Shown here: piece after piece, positions 1 to 8,556 of the stretch
Position numbering within the stretch: position 1 is the first letter of the stretch
How the letters are laid out: every line of letters starts with the position of its first letter
From: Paracoccaceae bacterium
GTDB taxonomy: Bacteria > Pseudomonadota > Alphaproteobacteria > Rhodobacterales > Rhodobacteraceae
Length of the DNA stretch: 64,000 nucleotides
Assembly (NCBI GenBank): GCA_021741245.1
Contig: JAIOYF010000008.1
Coordinates: 120,647-184,646, forward strand
Reading direction: 5' to 3'
Position numbers and translations under genes: made by a program
The notes under the pieces: model-generated
Seen by the model: only the letters and a program-made list of their open reading frames with translations
Database searches by the model: none
What the model was told of the DNA's origin: nothing

Positions 1-185
1 TTCAAAAGGAGTTTGTAGCCTATGGTGGCGGCTATTATGCAAGCATGGCTGCAGGATCAGCCGAGGTGATGGCCCTGATGACCGCCCCAGAACTGATCAT
101 CGCAAATGCCGCAGGAAGCGTTTTAATGCAGATCGTGCTGAACGGCGCGCAACAGGCCATCATCGCGGCCTGTCCACAGGGCTAG
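1..185 (+). CDS. C-terminal fragment of an unrecognised protein
   Basis: The window opens inside a reading frame that runs from base 3 to a TAG at 183-185, giving about 60 residues. The fragment is rich in alanine, glycine and small hydrophobic residues (it includes AYGGGYYASMAAGS) and ends in CPQG. No motif identifies it. Its stop overlaps the stop of the convergent ATPase gene by two bases, so the two genes meet tail to tail. The start and most of the gene lie outside the window. Confidence 0.5.
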   Translation, partial: QKEFVAYGGGYYASMAAGSAEVMALMTAPELIIANAAGSVLMQIVLNGAQQAIIAACPQG

Positions 186-1045
186 GCGCTTTTGCGATCA
201 ATCATGCTGGCAATCAGTTGATCAAAATCAGCCGCCGATTTCACGGATGAGACGTCCTCAGCCGTAATGGTCACGCCCCAGTCCGCCATGGCCGCATAGC
301 GCGGTTGCCGATGCGCAAGGGCGCGGGCATAGGTCCAGCGAACAAAGTGGTCAGGATCGCAGTTTTCCTCGGTTACAGAATGGCTTGCACGATACTCTTC
401 CCACGCTACATGAAGAAAGGCAGGTTGATAATACATCGGCTTTGGCGCGCGATCAAAGCGCTTGATCAACTCAGCCGTATGCGCGTCAGACCCCTTGATC
501 CAGACCAACAGCAAAGTATCCGACAATTGCTGCATCACCGGATCTTCTGGATTGGCAGGGTCCACCACCTCGCAGATAGAGCCAGAGGTATCGCAGACAA
601 AGTCTTGATACCCATAAATTTCTTCGGCGCGCTTCATGAACCTTGCAGTATCGAGCATGGCCGAAACCTCAGCCTCGGCATGTTGTGCTTGGCGGATCAT
701 ATAGTCGCCAAAGGGCAACCCGCCCTTGGCCGGATCGCCCGGTTTGCCCAGATAGGTCGAAAGCGGTGCCAGATTGTCGAAGGTAATGTTGGAGGCGATG
801 TAAACGGAATCCGTCATCAACAACTCGCGCAGAAGCGGCACTTTCATCGCCTCACGCTTGAAGTTGTCGGCGATGTATTCGCCCATATACCGCGTGCCGA
901 TACGATAATCGACGGAGTAGTGAAACCACCGGCCCTGATCGCGCAGCATGTTTGACAGATAGGTCTTGCCAAGCCCTGACATGCCAAACAACAAGACGCG
1001 CTTGTTGGCGGCATTCAGATAGTCAGCCCCGGTTTGGTAAATCAT
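182..1045 (-). CDS. P-loop ATPase of unknown role
   Basis: A 287-residue soluble protein with a clear Walker A loop near the N-terminus (GMSGLGKT, residues 21-28) directly after a short beta strand (RVLLF), typical of a nucleotide-binding fold. I could not place the rest in a named family: it has a Cys-containing FVCDTSGS segment, then a strand LLLVWIKGS that may carry a Walker B-like function. The ATG at 1045 was chosen over one 57 bases upstream because the upstream part is low-complexity Arg/Ala and overlaps the terminator of the next gene. Reminiscent of stand-alone ATPases found in Rhodobacteraceae. The function is unknown; kinase-like or regulatory roles are possible but not shown. Confidence 0.8.
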   Translation of the reverse strand: MIYQTGADYLNAANKRVLLFGMSGLGKTYLSNMLRDQGRWFHYSVDYRIGTRYMGEYIADNFKREAMKVPLLRELLMTDSVYIASNITFDNLAPLSTYLGKPGDPAKGGLPFGDYMIRQAQHAEAEVSAMLDTARFMKRAEEIYGYQDFVCDTSGSICEVVDPANPEDPVMQQLSDTLLLVWIKGSDAHTAELIKRFDRAPKPMYYQPAFLHVAWEEYRASHSVTEENCDPDHFVRWTYARALAHRQPRYAAMADWGVTITAEDVSSVKSAADFDQLIASMIDRKSA

Positions 1046-1105
1046 CGCACGCCCCTGCGTTAACTTTGGTGCTGTGTTAGCGCCCGCCGCCCGCCGCTTC
1101 AATGC

Positions 1106-1134
1106 AAAAACCCCGCCCGGTGAGGGGCGGGGTT
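1106..1134 (-). terminator. Rho-independent terminator of the porin gene
   Basis: Read on the minus strand, a GC-rich stem (ccccgccc pairing with gggcgggg around a short loop) is followed directly by a run of five T. It lies about 20 bases after the stop of the FadL-type gene, so it most likely ends that transcript before the ATPase gene. Confidence 0.8.
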
Positions 1135-1156
1135 CTAGGTCTGACTGTCTGTGTTA

Positions 1157-2245
1157 TCAGAACGAGAAACCGACTTTCATGCCAACCGCGACGGCAGAGT
1201 TGCCACTGAAGGAGCCCGCGCCGCTAAGCGCAGTTGCATTGCCAATATCGACATAGCGGACACCAGCCGAGATCTTCATATTGTCATGCGTATAGGTGCC
1301 GCCGACCTGCAGGCTCAGCAGACCATCGGTCGGACCAAGGTTGCCGACAACCCCGCCTTTATGTTCTTCATATCCGATGGAGATTGCGCCCGAAATGGCG
1401 TCGCTGAACTTGCGCCCAACCCCGATGTTGTAGGTGATGGTGTCGGAGGCATAAGAAACCAAGGGGTTCGCCGACCCCGCATTCGGGGCGTCGAGGACTG
1501 TCTTGCTCCAATCCATCCAACGGATTGAGCCGAACACCAAGGTATCCTTGGCAACGCCCGATTGGAAATCAAGCGTCAGGGCTTGGGGCAACTTGACTGT
1601 CGTCGTGGCACCGGTGAATGCACCGGGCACGAATGCAGAAAAGCCGGACACATCAAGCTTGTGCTCGGTCTCTGATGCATAGGTCAGCGCGACGCGCAGC
1701 GCAATTTCAGGCTTCTCGAATGCAACGCCGATCAGGTATCCAAGATCGCGCTTGTTGGCGATGGTGGCGCTGTAGAAGTTTGTGCCGCCATTGAACAGGC
1801 TGACGTTTCCGCCAACGCCAACCGACCGCAGACCACCGTGCACCGAAACCTTGTCGTTGATCTTATATCGCGCGATCACCGCGATCGTGTCCCCGCGCAG
1901 TTTGGCGTTTGATCCGGCAATCGGATAGCCCGTGCCAGTTGGATAGGCGACATCAGCGCCGAACGTCGGGTCTAATGTCAGACCCAGTGACAGCTTTTCA
2001 TTCAGGTCGGTCTTGAAGGCCAAACCAATCGTGGAATAGCTTTGCGCGACATTGCCGGTCGTTATTGCTGGTGCCGCGATCAGGTTTCCTGACACGCTGG
2101 GCGTGACCGACCCAAAGCTGAGTTCGGCATAGTTCCCCTTTTCAAACATAAAGCCAATCGGCAGCGCAGAACGCTCGAAACCGCCTGCGCTTGCCGCAGA
2201 GGCCGAAAGTGCGAGGGCGCTCACGGCCATCAAAGTCGATTTCAT
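1157..2245 (-). CDS. FadL/OmpP1-type outer membrane transport protein
   Basis: A 362-residue protein starting with a signal peptide (a short charged start, then an Ala/Ser-rich hydrophobic stretch ending ASAASA|GG). The rest alternates polar and hydrophobic residues with repeated aromatic residues, and it ends in VGMKVGFSF, a terminal phenylalanine strand typical of outer membrane beta-barrels. The N-terminal pattern (GFERSALPIGFMFEKG) resembles the FadL/TodX family, whose members carry hydrophobic substrates such as fatty acids or aromatics across the outer membrane. The gene stands alone with its own terminator. The actual substrate cannot be read from the sequence. Confidence 0.85.
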   Translation of the reverse strand: MKSTLMAVSALALSASAASAGGFERSALPIGFMFEKGNYAELSFGSVTPSVSGNLIAAPAITTGNVAQSYSTIGLAFKTDLNEKLSLGLTLDPTFGADVAYPTGTGYPIAGSNAKLRGDTIAVIARYKINDKVSVHGGLRSVGVGGNVSLFNGGTNFYSATIANKRDLGYLIGVAFEKPEIALRVALTYASETEHKLDVSGFSAFVPGAFTGATTTVKLPQALTLDFQSGVAKDTLVFGSIRWMDWSKTVLDAPNAGSANPLVSYASDTITYNIGVGRKFSDAISGAISIGYEEHKGGVVGNLGPTDGLLSLQVGGTYTHDNMKISAGVRYVDIGNATALSGAGSFSGNSAVAVGMKVGFSF

Positions 2246-2351
2246 TTTTCCTCATCCCTAAGTTGAGATTTCCCCTGAGGAAGGACGGTATTGAATCGCG
2301 CAACTGGGGTCAATTCTTGACCGAACGTCACATCCTTGTGACGCTACGACA

Positions 2352-3302
2352 CTATCCTTTTGCGCTTTTTCGTGTCGACTTTTCTACACGAATATTGAGC
2401 CAATTCCCCAAAAGAATAAAAGCCGCACCGATAAACGTCAGGATTTCAAGCGGCTCATCATACAAGGTGGCACCGACGATCGCGATCAGGGGCAGGCGGG
2501 CGAAATCTATGGGCATCACAAAGGTCGCGGGCGCAAGGCGAAGAGCGCTTGTCAGGCACAGATGCGCCAACAAACCCGTAAGCCCGATCACCACCAGCCA
2601 AGGCAGAGTCGCAAAGGTGGGCCACCGCACGACTCCATCCCAAAAGACCATGATCAGTCCCATGACAAACTGCATCAGGGTCAGCCAAAACAGGATCGAG
2701 ATCAGCGGTTCATGTCGGGTCAGGGACTTGGTCAAGATTCCGGTCAAGGCAAAGCAAAGGGCTGCGCCCGCTGCTGCCGCGACGCCAAGGTTGACCTGAT
2801 TGAAATCGGGATGCGCCACGATCAGCACACCGATGAATCCCAAAGCCGCCGCAAAGGCCCGAAGCGGCGTGATCCGTTCGCCCAACAGGAGCGGCGACAA
2901 GACGATGACCCAGATGGGCGAGGTAAACTCAATCGCAAAGACCTGCGCCAAGGGGATCATCGTCACCGCAAACAGCCACAGGTTCTGGCCGGTGAAATGC
3001 AAGACATTGCGCAATCCGTGATTGGGCAAGCGATTGCGCCTGACCTCTGTCAGACGGCCTGTCGCTGCGGCAAAGCCCAGCACGATCACGAATCCGATCA
3101 AGGACCGGACGGTCATGATCTCGAACGTGTCGTGCATCCCGTTGATCTGACGGGCGGCAACCGCCATCATTGAAAAGGCGAAGATGGAGCCGATCATCCA
3201 CAGCGCAGCCGCAACGGGGCGATAGGGTGCTGGTTGCATCACGGCCGCGCGCGGCGCGCTGTTTGCTGGGGCAGGCGATGCGTTATCTTGCGTCACGGTC
3301 AA
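2352..3302 (-). CDS. EamA-family (DMT) transporter
   Basis: A 316-residue inner membrane protein with about ten hydrophobic segments in two repeats, the duplicated architecture of the EamA/RhaT drug/metabolite transporter superfamily. It is last in a three-gene minus-strand unit: its TTG start at 3302 overlaps the TGA of the ABM gene (TTGA), with a GAGGA ribosome-binding site ten bases upstream. An ATG 63 bases downstream is an alternative start. The overlap suggests translational coupling with the monooxygenase-like and dehydrogenase genes. Substrate unknown; export of a small metabolite is the usual family role. Confidence 0.85.
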   Translation of the reverse strand: MTVTQDNASPAPANSAPRAAVMQPAPYRPVAAALWMIGSIFAFSMMAVAARQINGMHDTFEIMTVRSLIGFVIVLGFAAATGRLTEVRRNRLPNHGLRNVLHFTGQNLWLFAVTMIPLAQVFAIEFTSPIWVIVLSPLLLGERITPLRAFAAALGFIGVLIVAHPDFNQVNLGVAAAAGAALCFALTGILTKSLTRHEPLISILFWLTLMQFVMGLIMVFWDGVVRWPTFATLPWLVVIGLTGLLAHLCLTSALRLAPATFVMPIDFARLPLIAIVGATLYDEPLEILTFIGAAFILLGNWLNIRVEKSTRKSAKG

Positions 3303-3577
3303 TCGCGCAGTTCCTCTATCCGGAAATCCCGCAAGATGCTGCGCGTTGCCTCAAACCAGTGGCTGTCGCGGGTGCGGGCCTGATGCGCATCGAAATCGGC
3401 GCGGGTGCGAAAGGCTTCCATCACCTCCCACACAAGCGGATCATCCGTTTCAAAGATATCAAAGGTCAGGCAGCCGGGTTCGGCGCGGCTTAGCCGAATA
3501 TGCTCGGCCACATGGGCGCGGATGGCCTGTGTTTCCGCGTCGGTCGTACAGACCAGATGGCCCCGCAGGCGCATCAT
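3299..3577 (-). CDS. ABM-domain protein (putative quinol monooxygenase)
   Basis: A 92-residue protein with the dimeric alpha+beta barrel pattern of the antibiotic-biosynthesis-monooxygenase (ABM/YgiN) family: the segment EPGCLTFDIFETDDP, then W.VMEAFRTRADFDAHQ, then a C-terminal helix near the conserved HWF. Members act on quinones or other reactive small molecules without a cofactor, or as small stress enzymes. It overlaps the upstream dehydrogenase by ATGA and the downstream EamA gene by TTGA, so the three are probably one coupled operon. The substrate is not evident. Confidence 0.8.
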   Translation of the reverse strand: MMRLRGHLVCTTDAETQAIRAHVAEHIRLSRAEPGCLTFDIFETDDPLVWEVMEAFRTRADFDAHQARTRDSHWFEATRSILRDFRIEELRD

Positions 3578-4566
3578 TGCGGCACCGCCAGAACGCGGAT
3601 TTCACCGGGCAGTGCAGGGTTTGCGATGCAATCGACAAGCTGCTCCAACGGCACAAGCCGCGAGATCATCGGTGCGACCTGAACCGCGCCAGACGCGATC
3701 AGATGCGCGGCCCTTTGCTGGGTGAAAGGGTTAAGAAAGCTGTGCAAAATGCTGATTTCCCTGAACAAGAGGTCAAATGGCTCTATCTGGACTTTCTGAC
3801 CCTGCGGCAAAACCCCCAAGATCACGATACGCCCCCCGTTTCGGGTCAGCCGCGGGGCGCATTCAATCGTTTGCACCACGCCTGCGCATTCGATAACTGT
3901 ATCCGCGCCCTCGGGCCAGATGGAAAGCACCTGATCCGGGGCCGCCGCGATGGCGGTGGCGCCAAAGGACAGGGCGAGATCCTGCTTTGCCTTGCTGCGC
4001 GTCAGCAACATGACCTCGGCCCCGGCAAGTCTGGCCAATTGCACCGCCATCAGCCCGATCACCCCGCCGCCGATGATCAGACAGCGTTCGCCCGGACGCA
4101 GCGCCGCCAAGTCCATCCCGTGCAGCGTGCAAGACAAGGGTTCACAAAACGCCCCGTGATGGGGATGCAAATCATCGGGCAGCACAATCGCCTTGCGGGC
4201 TGGAAAACAGGCAAAGGGGGCAAACCCGCCATCGCGGGTGATGCCGGTGACGGAATTGCGGCTGCACAGGTTGACACGCCCGCGCAGGCATTGCGCGCAA
4301 GTCAGGCAAGGATCGTTCGGATCACAAGTGACCCGCGTGCCAAGCGGCAACTCAACGCCCGCGCCAACCGCAGACACGATCCCGCTGAATTCATGACCAA
4401 GGGTGACGGGACCCTTGCAGGGAAATTCGCCCAAGAACAGATGCCTATCGGTGCCGCAGACGCCTGCTGCCTCGACCTTGATCACGATCTCACCCGGGCC
4501 GGGCTGGGGCTGGGGGATATCCACCAGCGCCAGATCTTTGGTCTTCAAAAGACGAACGGCCTGCAT
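3574..4566 (-). CDS. Zinc-dependent medium-chain alcohol/polyol dehydrogenase
   Basis: A 330-residue member of the medium-chain dehydrogenase family. The catalytic zinc site appears as AAGVCGTDRHL and GHEFSG, and the structural zinc site as four closely spaced cysteines (CDPNDPCLTCAQCLRGRVNLC region). The Rossmann loop is GGGVIG in IIGGGVIGLMAV. The start at 4566 has a good ribosome-binding site (AAGGGGGC, short spacing); an in-frame ATG 117 bases upstream reaches into the guaA 3' end and is unlikely. The pattern is closest to sorbitol/threonine dehydrogenase-like enzymes, but the substrate is open. It leads a coupled operon with an ABM protein and an EamA exporter. Confidence 0.88.
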   Translation of the reverse strand: MQAVRLLKTKDLALVDIPQPQPGPGEIVIKVEAAGVCGTDRHLFLGEFPCKGPVTLGHEFSGIVSAVGAGVELPLGTRVTCDPNDPCLTCAQCLRGRVNLCSRNSVTGITRDGGFAPFACFPARKAIVLPDDLHPHHGAFCEPLSCTLHGMDLAALRPGERCLIIGGGVIGLMAVQLARLAGAEVMLLTRSKAKQDLALSFGATAIAAAPDQVLSIWPEGADTVIECAGVVQTIECAPRLTRNGGRIVILGVLPQGQKVQIEPFDLLFREISILHSFLNPFTQQRAAHLIASGAVQVAPMISRLVPLEQLVDCIANPALPGEIRVLAVPQ

Positions 4567-4639
4567 CTTGCCCCCTTTTCGGTGCAAACTGCCCCGATTT
4601 GTTCCCAAGCGGACGCCGATAGGCAAGCCCCAATCCGGA

Positions 4640-6196
4640 CTATTCCAGTTCGATCGTTCCGGGCGGTTTTGACGTGCAGTCATAGAACACCCGGTTCACG
4701 CCCTGCACTTCGTTGATGATCCGCGTGGCCGTTTCCCCAAGGAAGTCATGGGTAAAGGGATAGTAATCGGCTGTCATCCCATCCACGCTTGTCACCGCAC
4801 GCAGCGCAAGCGCATAGTCATAGGTGCGCCCGTCGCCCATCACGCCCACGGTCTTCATCGGCAAAATCGCGGCGAAGGCCTGCCAAATCTCATCATAAAG
4901 CCCATGCTTGCGGATCTGATCGATGTAAACCGCATCTGCGCGGCGCAAGATCTCCAGCTTTTCGCGGGTGATTTCGCCGGGGCAGCGGATGGCAAGGCCG
5001 GGACCGGGAAAGGGGTGGCGACCGATAAAGCTTGCGGGCAGGCCGAGTTCACGCCCCAGGGCGCGCACCTCATCCTTGAACAACTCGCGCAGCGGTTCGA
5101 CCAGCTTCAGCCCCATCTTTTCCGGCAGACCGCCCACATTGTGATGCGACTTGATGGTGACAGAAGGCCCGCCCGAGAAGCTGACGCTTTCGATGACATC
5201 GGGGTAAAGGGTGCCTTGGGCCAGAAACTCTGCCCCCTCGATCCCATTGGCGTATTTCTGGAACACGTCGATGAACAGCCCACCGATGATTTTGCGCTTT
5301 GTCTCGGGGTCCGAGACGCCATCAAGCTTGCCAAGGAACAGCTCGGATTCATCGGCATGGATCAGGTTGAGGTTGTAATTCTCGCGGAACATGGCCACGA
5401 CCTGTTCCGCCTCGCCCAGACGCAGCAGGCCATGGTCGACGAATACGCAGGTCAATTGATCGCCAATGGCCTCATGGATCAAAATGGCCGTGACGGAACT
5501 GTCGACCCCGCCCGACAGCGCGCAGATGACCTTTTTATCGCCGACCTGAGCGCGGATGGCAGCAATAGCCTGTTCGCGGTAGGCATCCATCGTCCAGTCG
5601 CCCTTGAACCCGGCGAGGCGGACGAAGTTTTCATATAGTTTCGCGCCCTTTGGGGTGTGGTGCACCTCAGGGTGAAACTGCACCGCGTAGAAATGCCGCG
5701 CGGTGTCGGCGGTGATGGCAAAGGGAGCGTTGGGCGATGTGCCATAGACCGTAAAGCCCGGCGCAATGCGAGAGACATGGTCGCCATGACTCATCCAGAC
5801 TTGCTCGCGCCCTTCGGTGAACCAGCCGTCAAGAATCGACAGGCTTTCCGCGCTTGGGGTCACGAAGGCCCGGCCAAACTCTGCCGTGCCGTGGCCGCGC
5901 TCCACATGGCCGCCAAGGCAATGCATCATCACCTGTTGGCCATAGCAGATGCCAAGGATCGGCACACCAAGGTCGAAGACGCCCATGGGCGGCATCGGGG
6001 CACCTGTCGCAAAAACCGATGCGGGGCCGCCCGAGAAGATCACGGCTTTGGGCGCAAAGGCCTGCAAAAAGGCGTCATCCACTTTGTTGAACGGGTGGAT
6101 TTCGCAATAAACCTTGAGCTCGCGCAGTCGCCGGGCGATCAGCTGGGTAACTTGGCTGCCAAAGTCGATGATAAGAAGGCGGTCATGCTGTGTCAT
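4640..6196 (-). CDS. guaA: GMP synthase (glutamine-hydrolysing)
   Basis: A 518-residue protein matching GuaA, which converts XMP to GMP using ATP and glutamine-derived ammonia. The N-terminal amidotransferase has the nucleophile in LGICYGQQ (Cys about 84) and the His-Glu pair in VQFHPEVH. The ATP-pyrophosphatase P-loop is [10 protein letters not shown], and the C-terminal dimerisation domain ends with the usual PGTIELE-type tail. The ATG at 6196 gives the family length (about 525 in E. coli); a longer frame exists upstream but carries non-conserved sequence. The gene is followed 73 bases later by the dehydrogenase operon. The partner step, IMP dehydrogenase (guaB), lies 24 kb away in the same window. 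Confidence 0.97.
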   Translation of the reverse strand: MTQHDRLLIIDFGSQVTQLIARRLRELKVYCEIHPFNKVDDAFLQAFAPKAVIFSGGPASVFATGAPMPPMGVFDLGVPILGICYGQQVMMHCLGGHVERGHGTAEFGRAFVTPSAESLSILDGWFTEGREQVWMSHGDHVSRIAPGFTVYGTSPNAPFAITADTARHFYAVQFHPEVHHTPKGAKLYENFVRLAGFKGDWTMDAYREQAIAAIRAQVGDKKVICALSGGVDSSVTAILIHEAIGDQLTCVFVDHGLLRLGEAEQVVAMFRENYNLNLIHADESELFLGKLDGVSDPETKRKIIGGLFIDVFQKYANGIEGAEFLAQGTLYPDVIESVSFSGGPSVTIKSHHNVGGLPEKMGLKLVEPLRELFKDEVRALGRELGLPASFIGRHPFPGPGLAIRCPGEITREKLEILRRADAVYIDQIRKHGLYDEIWQAFAAILPMKTVGVMGDGRTYDYALALRAVTSVDGMTADYYPFTHDFLGETATRIINEVQGVNRVFYDCTSKPPGTIELE

Positions 6197-6270
6197 GCGC
6201 TCGCATACGAAGGCGCAACCAGAATCGCAAGGGGGGCACAGCGGCGAAGCGTGTGATTTTAGGGCCGGAT

Positions 6271-6306
6271 GCGCCGCAAAATTCTTGAAGAAAGAATTTT
6301 GGGCGC
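6271..6306. repeat. Long near-perfect hairpin in the guaA-mttB divergent intergenic region
   Basis: GCGCC + one bulged G + CAAAATTCTT, loop GAAGA, then AAGAATTTTG + GGCGC: fifteen base pairs with a single bulge. It sits between two divergent starts (6196 minus, 6489 plus), so it is not at a gene end. It could be an operator, a cruciform, a processed 5'-UTR element or a dispersed palindromic repeat. No second full copy was noticed in this window. Confidence 0.75.
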
Positions 6307-6488
6307 TTCTGCCCGCCCCGGTCGCAAATACACAGGGGCGGATGGTCGGTCTTTGCGCATCCAACGTCAGCCGGGCGGGTCATAAGGTGGATGTCGTTTT
6401 TGGGCAGCAAGCGGCGGAAATGGGGGGCGGTGTTTCGGGCTTTGGCGGCATAAGGGCCGCAAAGAACGGCCTCCGGAGGGTGAAGACG

Positions 6489-8033
6489 ATGAATGATGTG
6501 GCAGCAGGCAAGCGGGTGCGGGGCGGCGGCGGATCGACCCGGCGGGCCGAAAGGACGGCTGTGAGCTTTGAGTCGGCGCGGTTCATCGAGCGCAATATCC
6601 CGAACTTCGAGATATTGAACGAAGAGGCGCTGGCGATCATCGAGTGGAATGCCGATACGGTTTTGGAAGAAATCGGCGTCAATTTCCTTGAAAACCCCGC
6701 CGCACTCGCCTTGTGGAAGGCCGCAGGCGCAGATGTGCAGGGCGAGCGGGTGCGTATTCCGCGTGGTCTTGCGCGCAAACTTTGCGCCACGGCACCGCGC
6801 ACATTTACCCAACACGCCCGCAACCCGGCGCGCAATGTCGAGATTGGCGGACGCAATCTGGTGCTTGCCCCGGTCTACGGACCCCCCTTTGTGCGCGACA
6901 TGGAAGGCGGGCGGCGCTATGCCACCATCGCCGATTTCCAGAATTTCGTGAAGCTGGGATATATGTCGAAATGGCTGCACCATTCGGGCGGCACGGTCTG
7001 CGAACCCACGGATGTGCCGGTGAACAAGCGCCATCTGGATATGTTGCTGGCGCATATGACCCTGTCGGACAAACCCTATATGGGGTCGGTGACGGAACCC
7101 AGCCGCGCCGAGGATTCAATCGAGATGTCGAAGATCCTGTTCGGCGCCGATTTCGTTGACCAAAACACGGTGATGACCAGCCTGATCAACATCAACAGCC
7201 CGCTGACCTTTGACAGCATCATGATGGGCGCGTTGGAGGTGTATGCACGGGCCAATCAGGCGGCGATCATCTCGCCCTTTATCGTCGGCGGTGCCATGGC
7301 ACCTGTAACGGTTGCGGGCACCCTGACGCAAGTCTTGGCCGAGGTTTTGGCAGGCGTGGCCTACAGCCAATTGATACGCCCCGGCGCGCCAGTGATCTTT
7401 GGGGCCTTTGTGACCAGCATCGACATGAACTCGGGCGCGCCGACCTTTGGCACGCCAGAAGCATCGCATATCACCTATGGTGCGGGGCAATTGGCGCGGC
7501 GTCTGAATTTGCCCTATCGGTCGGGCGGGTCGTTCTGCGGATCCAAGCTGCCCGACGCGCAGGCCGCCTATGAAACCGCTAACAGCCTGAACATGGCGCT
7601 GTTGTCTGGCGTGAACTTCATGCTGCACGCCTGTGGCTGGCTTGAAGGCGGGCTGGTCAGTTCCTATGAAAAATTCGTGATGGATGCGGACCAGCTGGGC
7701 ACCCTGCATCATCTGGCCAAAGGCATTATCATGGATGAAAACGGCCAAGGCCTGAATGCGATCCGCGAAGTTGGGCCGGGCGGGCACTTCCTTGGCTGCG
7801 AACATACCCAAGCCAATTTCAAATCGGCCTTCTGGCGGTCAGACTTGCTGGACTACAAGCCGTTTGAGACATGGGATGAAGAGGGCGCGCGCGACACGCA
7901 GACCTTGGCGGCAGAGCGGGTCAAAAAGCAGTTGGGCGATTATCAGCAGCCTGCGCTTGATGTGGCGGTGCATGAGGCGCTGACTGACTATGTCGCCAAG
8001 AAAAAGGCGGCTGTTCCTGACGCCTTTATCTGA
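6489..8033 (+). CDS. MttB-family (trimethylamine methyltransferase-like) protein, non-pyrrolysine
   Basis: A 514-residue protein with the MttB-family layout (FEILNEEALAIIEWNADTVLEEIGVNF at the N-terminus, a TIM-barrel body with FIVGGAMAPVTVAGTLTQVLAE and the closing HEALTDYVAKKKA). Archaeal MttB uses a pyrrolysine (UAG). This frame has no internal TAG, so it belongs to the larger non-pyrrolysine branch, where characterised members demethylate quaternary amines such as glycine betaine onto a corrinoid protein. The start at 6489 is preceded by GGAGGG. No corrinoid protein or methyl-acceptor partner is adjacent. Substrate not determinable here. Confidence 0.88.
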   Translation: MNDVAAGKRVRGGGGSTRRAERTAVSFESARFIERNIPNFEILNEEALAIIEWNADTVLEEIGVNFLENPAALALWKAAGADVQGERVRIPRGLARKLCATAPRTFTQHARNPARNVEIGGRNLVLAPVYGPPFVRDMEGGRRYATIADFQNFVKLGYMSKWLHHSGGTVCEPTDVPVNKRHLDMLLAHMTLSDKPYMGSVTEPSRAEDSIEMSKILFGADFVDQNTVMTSLININSPLTFDSIMMGALEVYARANQAAIISPFIVGGAMAPVTVAGTLTQVLAEVLAGVAYSQLIRPGAPVIFGAFVTSIDMNSGAPTFGTPEASHITYGAGQLARRLNLPYRSGGSFCGSKLPDAQAAYETANSLNMALLSGVNFMLHACGWLEGGLVSSYEKFVMDADQLGTLHHLAKGIIMDENGQGLNAIREVGPGGHFLGCEHTQANFKSAFWRSDLLDYKPFETWDEEGARDTQTLAAERVKKQLGDYQQPALDVAVHEALTDYVAKKKAAVPDAFI

Positions 8034-8056
8034 CGGATTGATTGCGCCTGTTCTTT

Positions 8057-8090
8057 GGCCCGCCCTCGATGAGGGCGGGCCTTTTGTTTT
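8057..8090 (+). terminator. Rho-independent terminator after the MttB-like gene
   Basis: A perfect 11-bp stem (GGCCCGCCCTC / GAGGGCGGGCC) around a GAT loop is followed by TTTTGTTTT. It starts 24 bases after the stop codon and is a textbook intrinsic terminator. Confidence 0.93.
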
Positions 8091-8099
8091 GGCAAGCGA

Positions 8100-8381
8100 T
8101 CAGGCGCCTTGGCGGGACAATTTGCTTTCGGCCAAAAGTGCGATCAGGATTTCGATGTGCTGGGCCACGGAATAGCCCGCATCACCGCGCTGGCGGTTCT
8201 CTTCCAATTTACCCTCTTCGTGCAAAAGCCGGCTGAAGGTGAGTTCAGGGGATGCTGGGGTTTCGATCAACCGGCGCAGATCCCGCTCACGGCGGTAATG
8301 CGTTTGTCCAAACCGCGCGGCGCGGATCAAGAGACGGGGGCGGCGCAGCTCTGCCAGTCGGGTGCGGAAATCGGGCATCAT
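8100..8381 (-). CDS. Small conserved Rhodobacteraceae protein (DUF6477-like)
   Basis: A 93-residue, strongly basic protein starting M(M)PDFRTRLAELRRPRLLIRAARFG. I recognise this pattern, from memory, as the family labelled DUF6477; no biochemical role is known to me. The start region has four consecutive ATG codons (8376-8387) directly after AAGGAG. Ribosome spacing favours the third (8381) or fourth (8378) ATG. It is divergent from the HTH/DUF6456-like gene, with about 170 bases between them that must hold both promoters. Confidence 0.7.
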   Translation of the reverse strand: MMPDFRTRLAELRRPRLLIRAARFGQTHYRRERDLRRLIETPASPELTFSRLLHEEGKLEENRQRGDAGYSVAQHIEILIALLAESKLSRQGA

Positions 8382-8556
8382 CATCATCTCCTTTATAGGT
8401 CGGGTCAGATTAGCCCATACAACCCAACGTTGCGTGATCGGGGGATAATGCGAACGGTCCTTTCGGATTTGCGTCATTATTTAGATAAATCATCCACTGA
8501 TATGAGGGGATTAACTTTTGAATAACCAATTCTCCTTCAGGTTGCCTTCGGCCTGA

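Noticed and set aside
3346..4716. Long plus-strand open frame (456 codons) opposite the dehydrogenase gene
   Set aside because: It is antisense to a clear MDR-family gene, rich in Arg/His/Gln as expected of a shadow frame, and has no motif.
6489..8033. Pyrrolysine-containing MttB
   Set aside because: The frame contains no in-frame TAG and ends at TGA.
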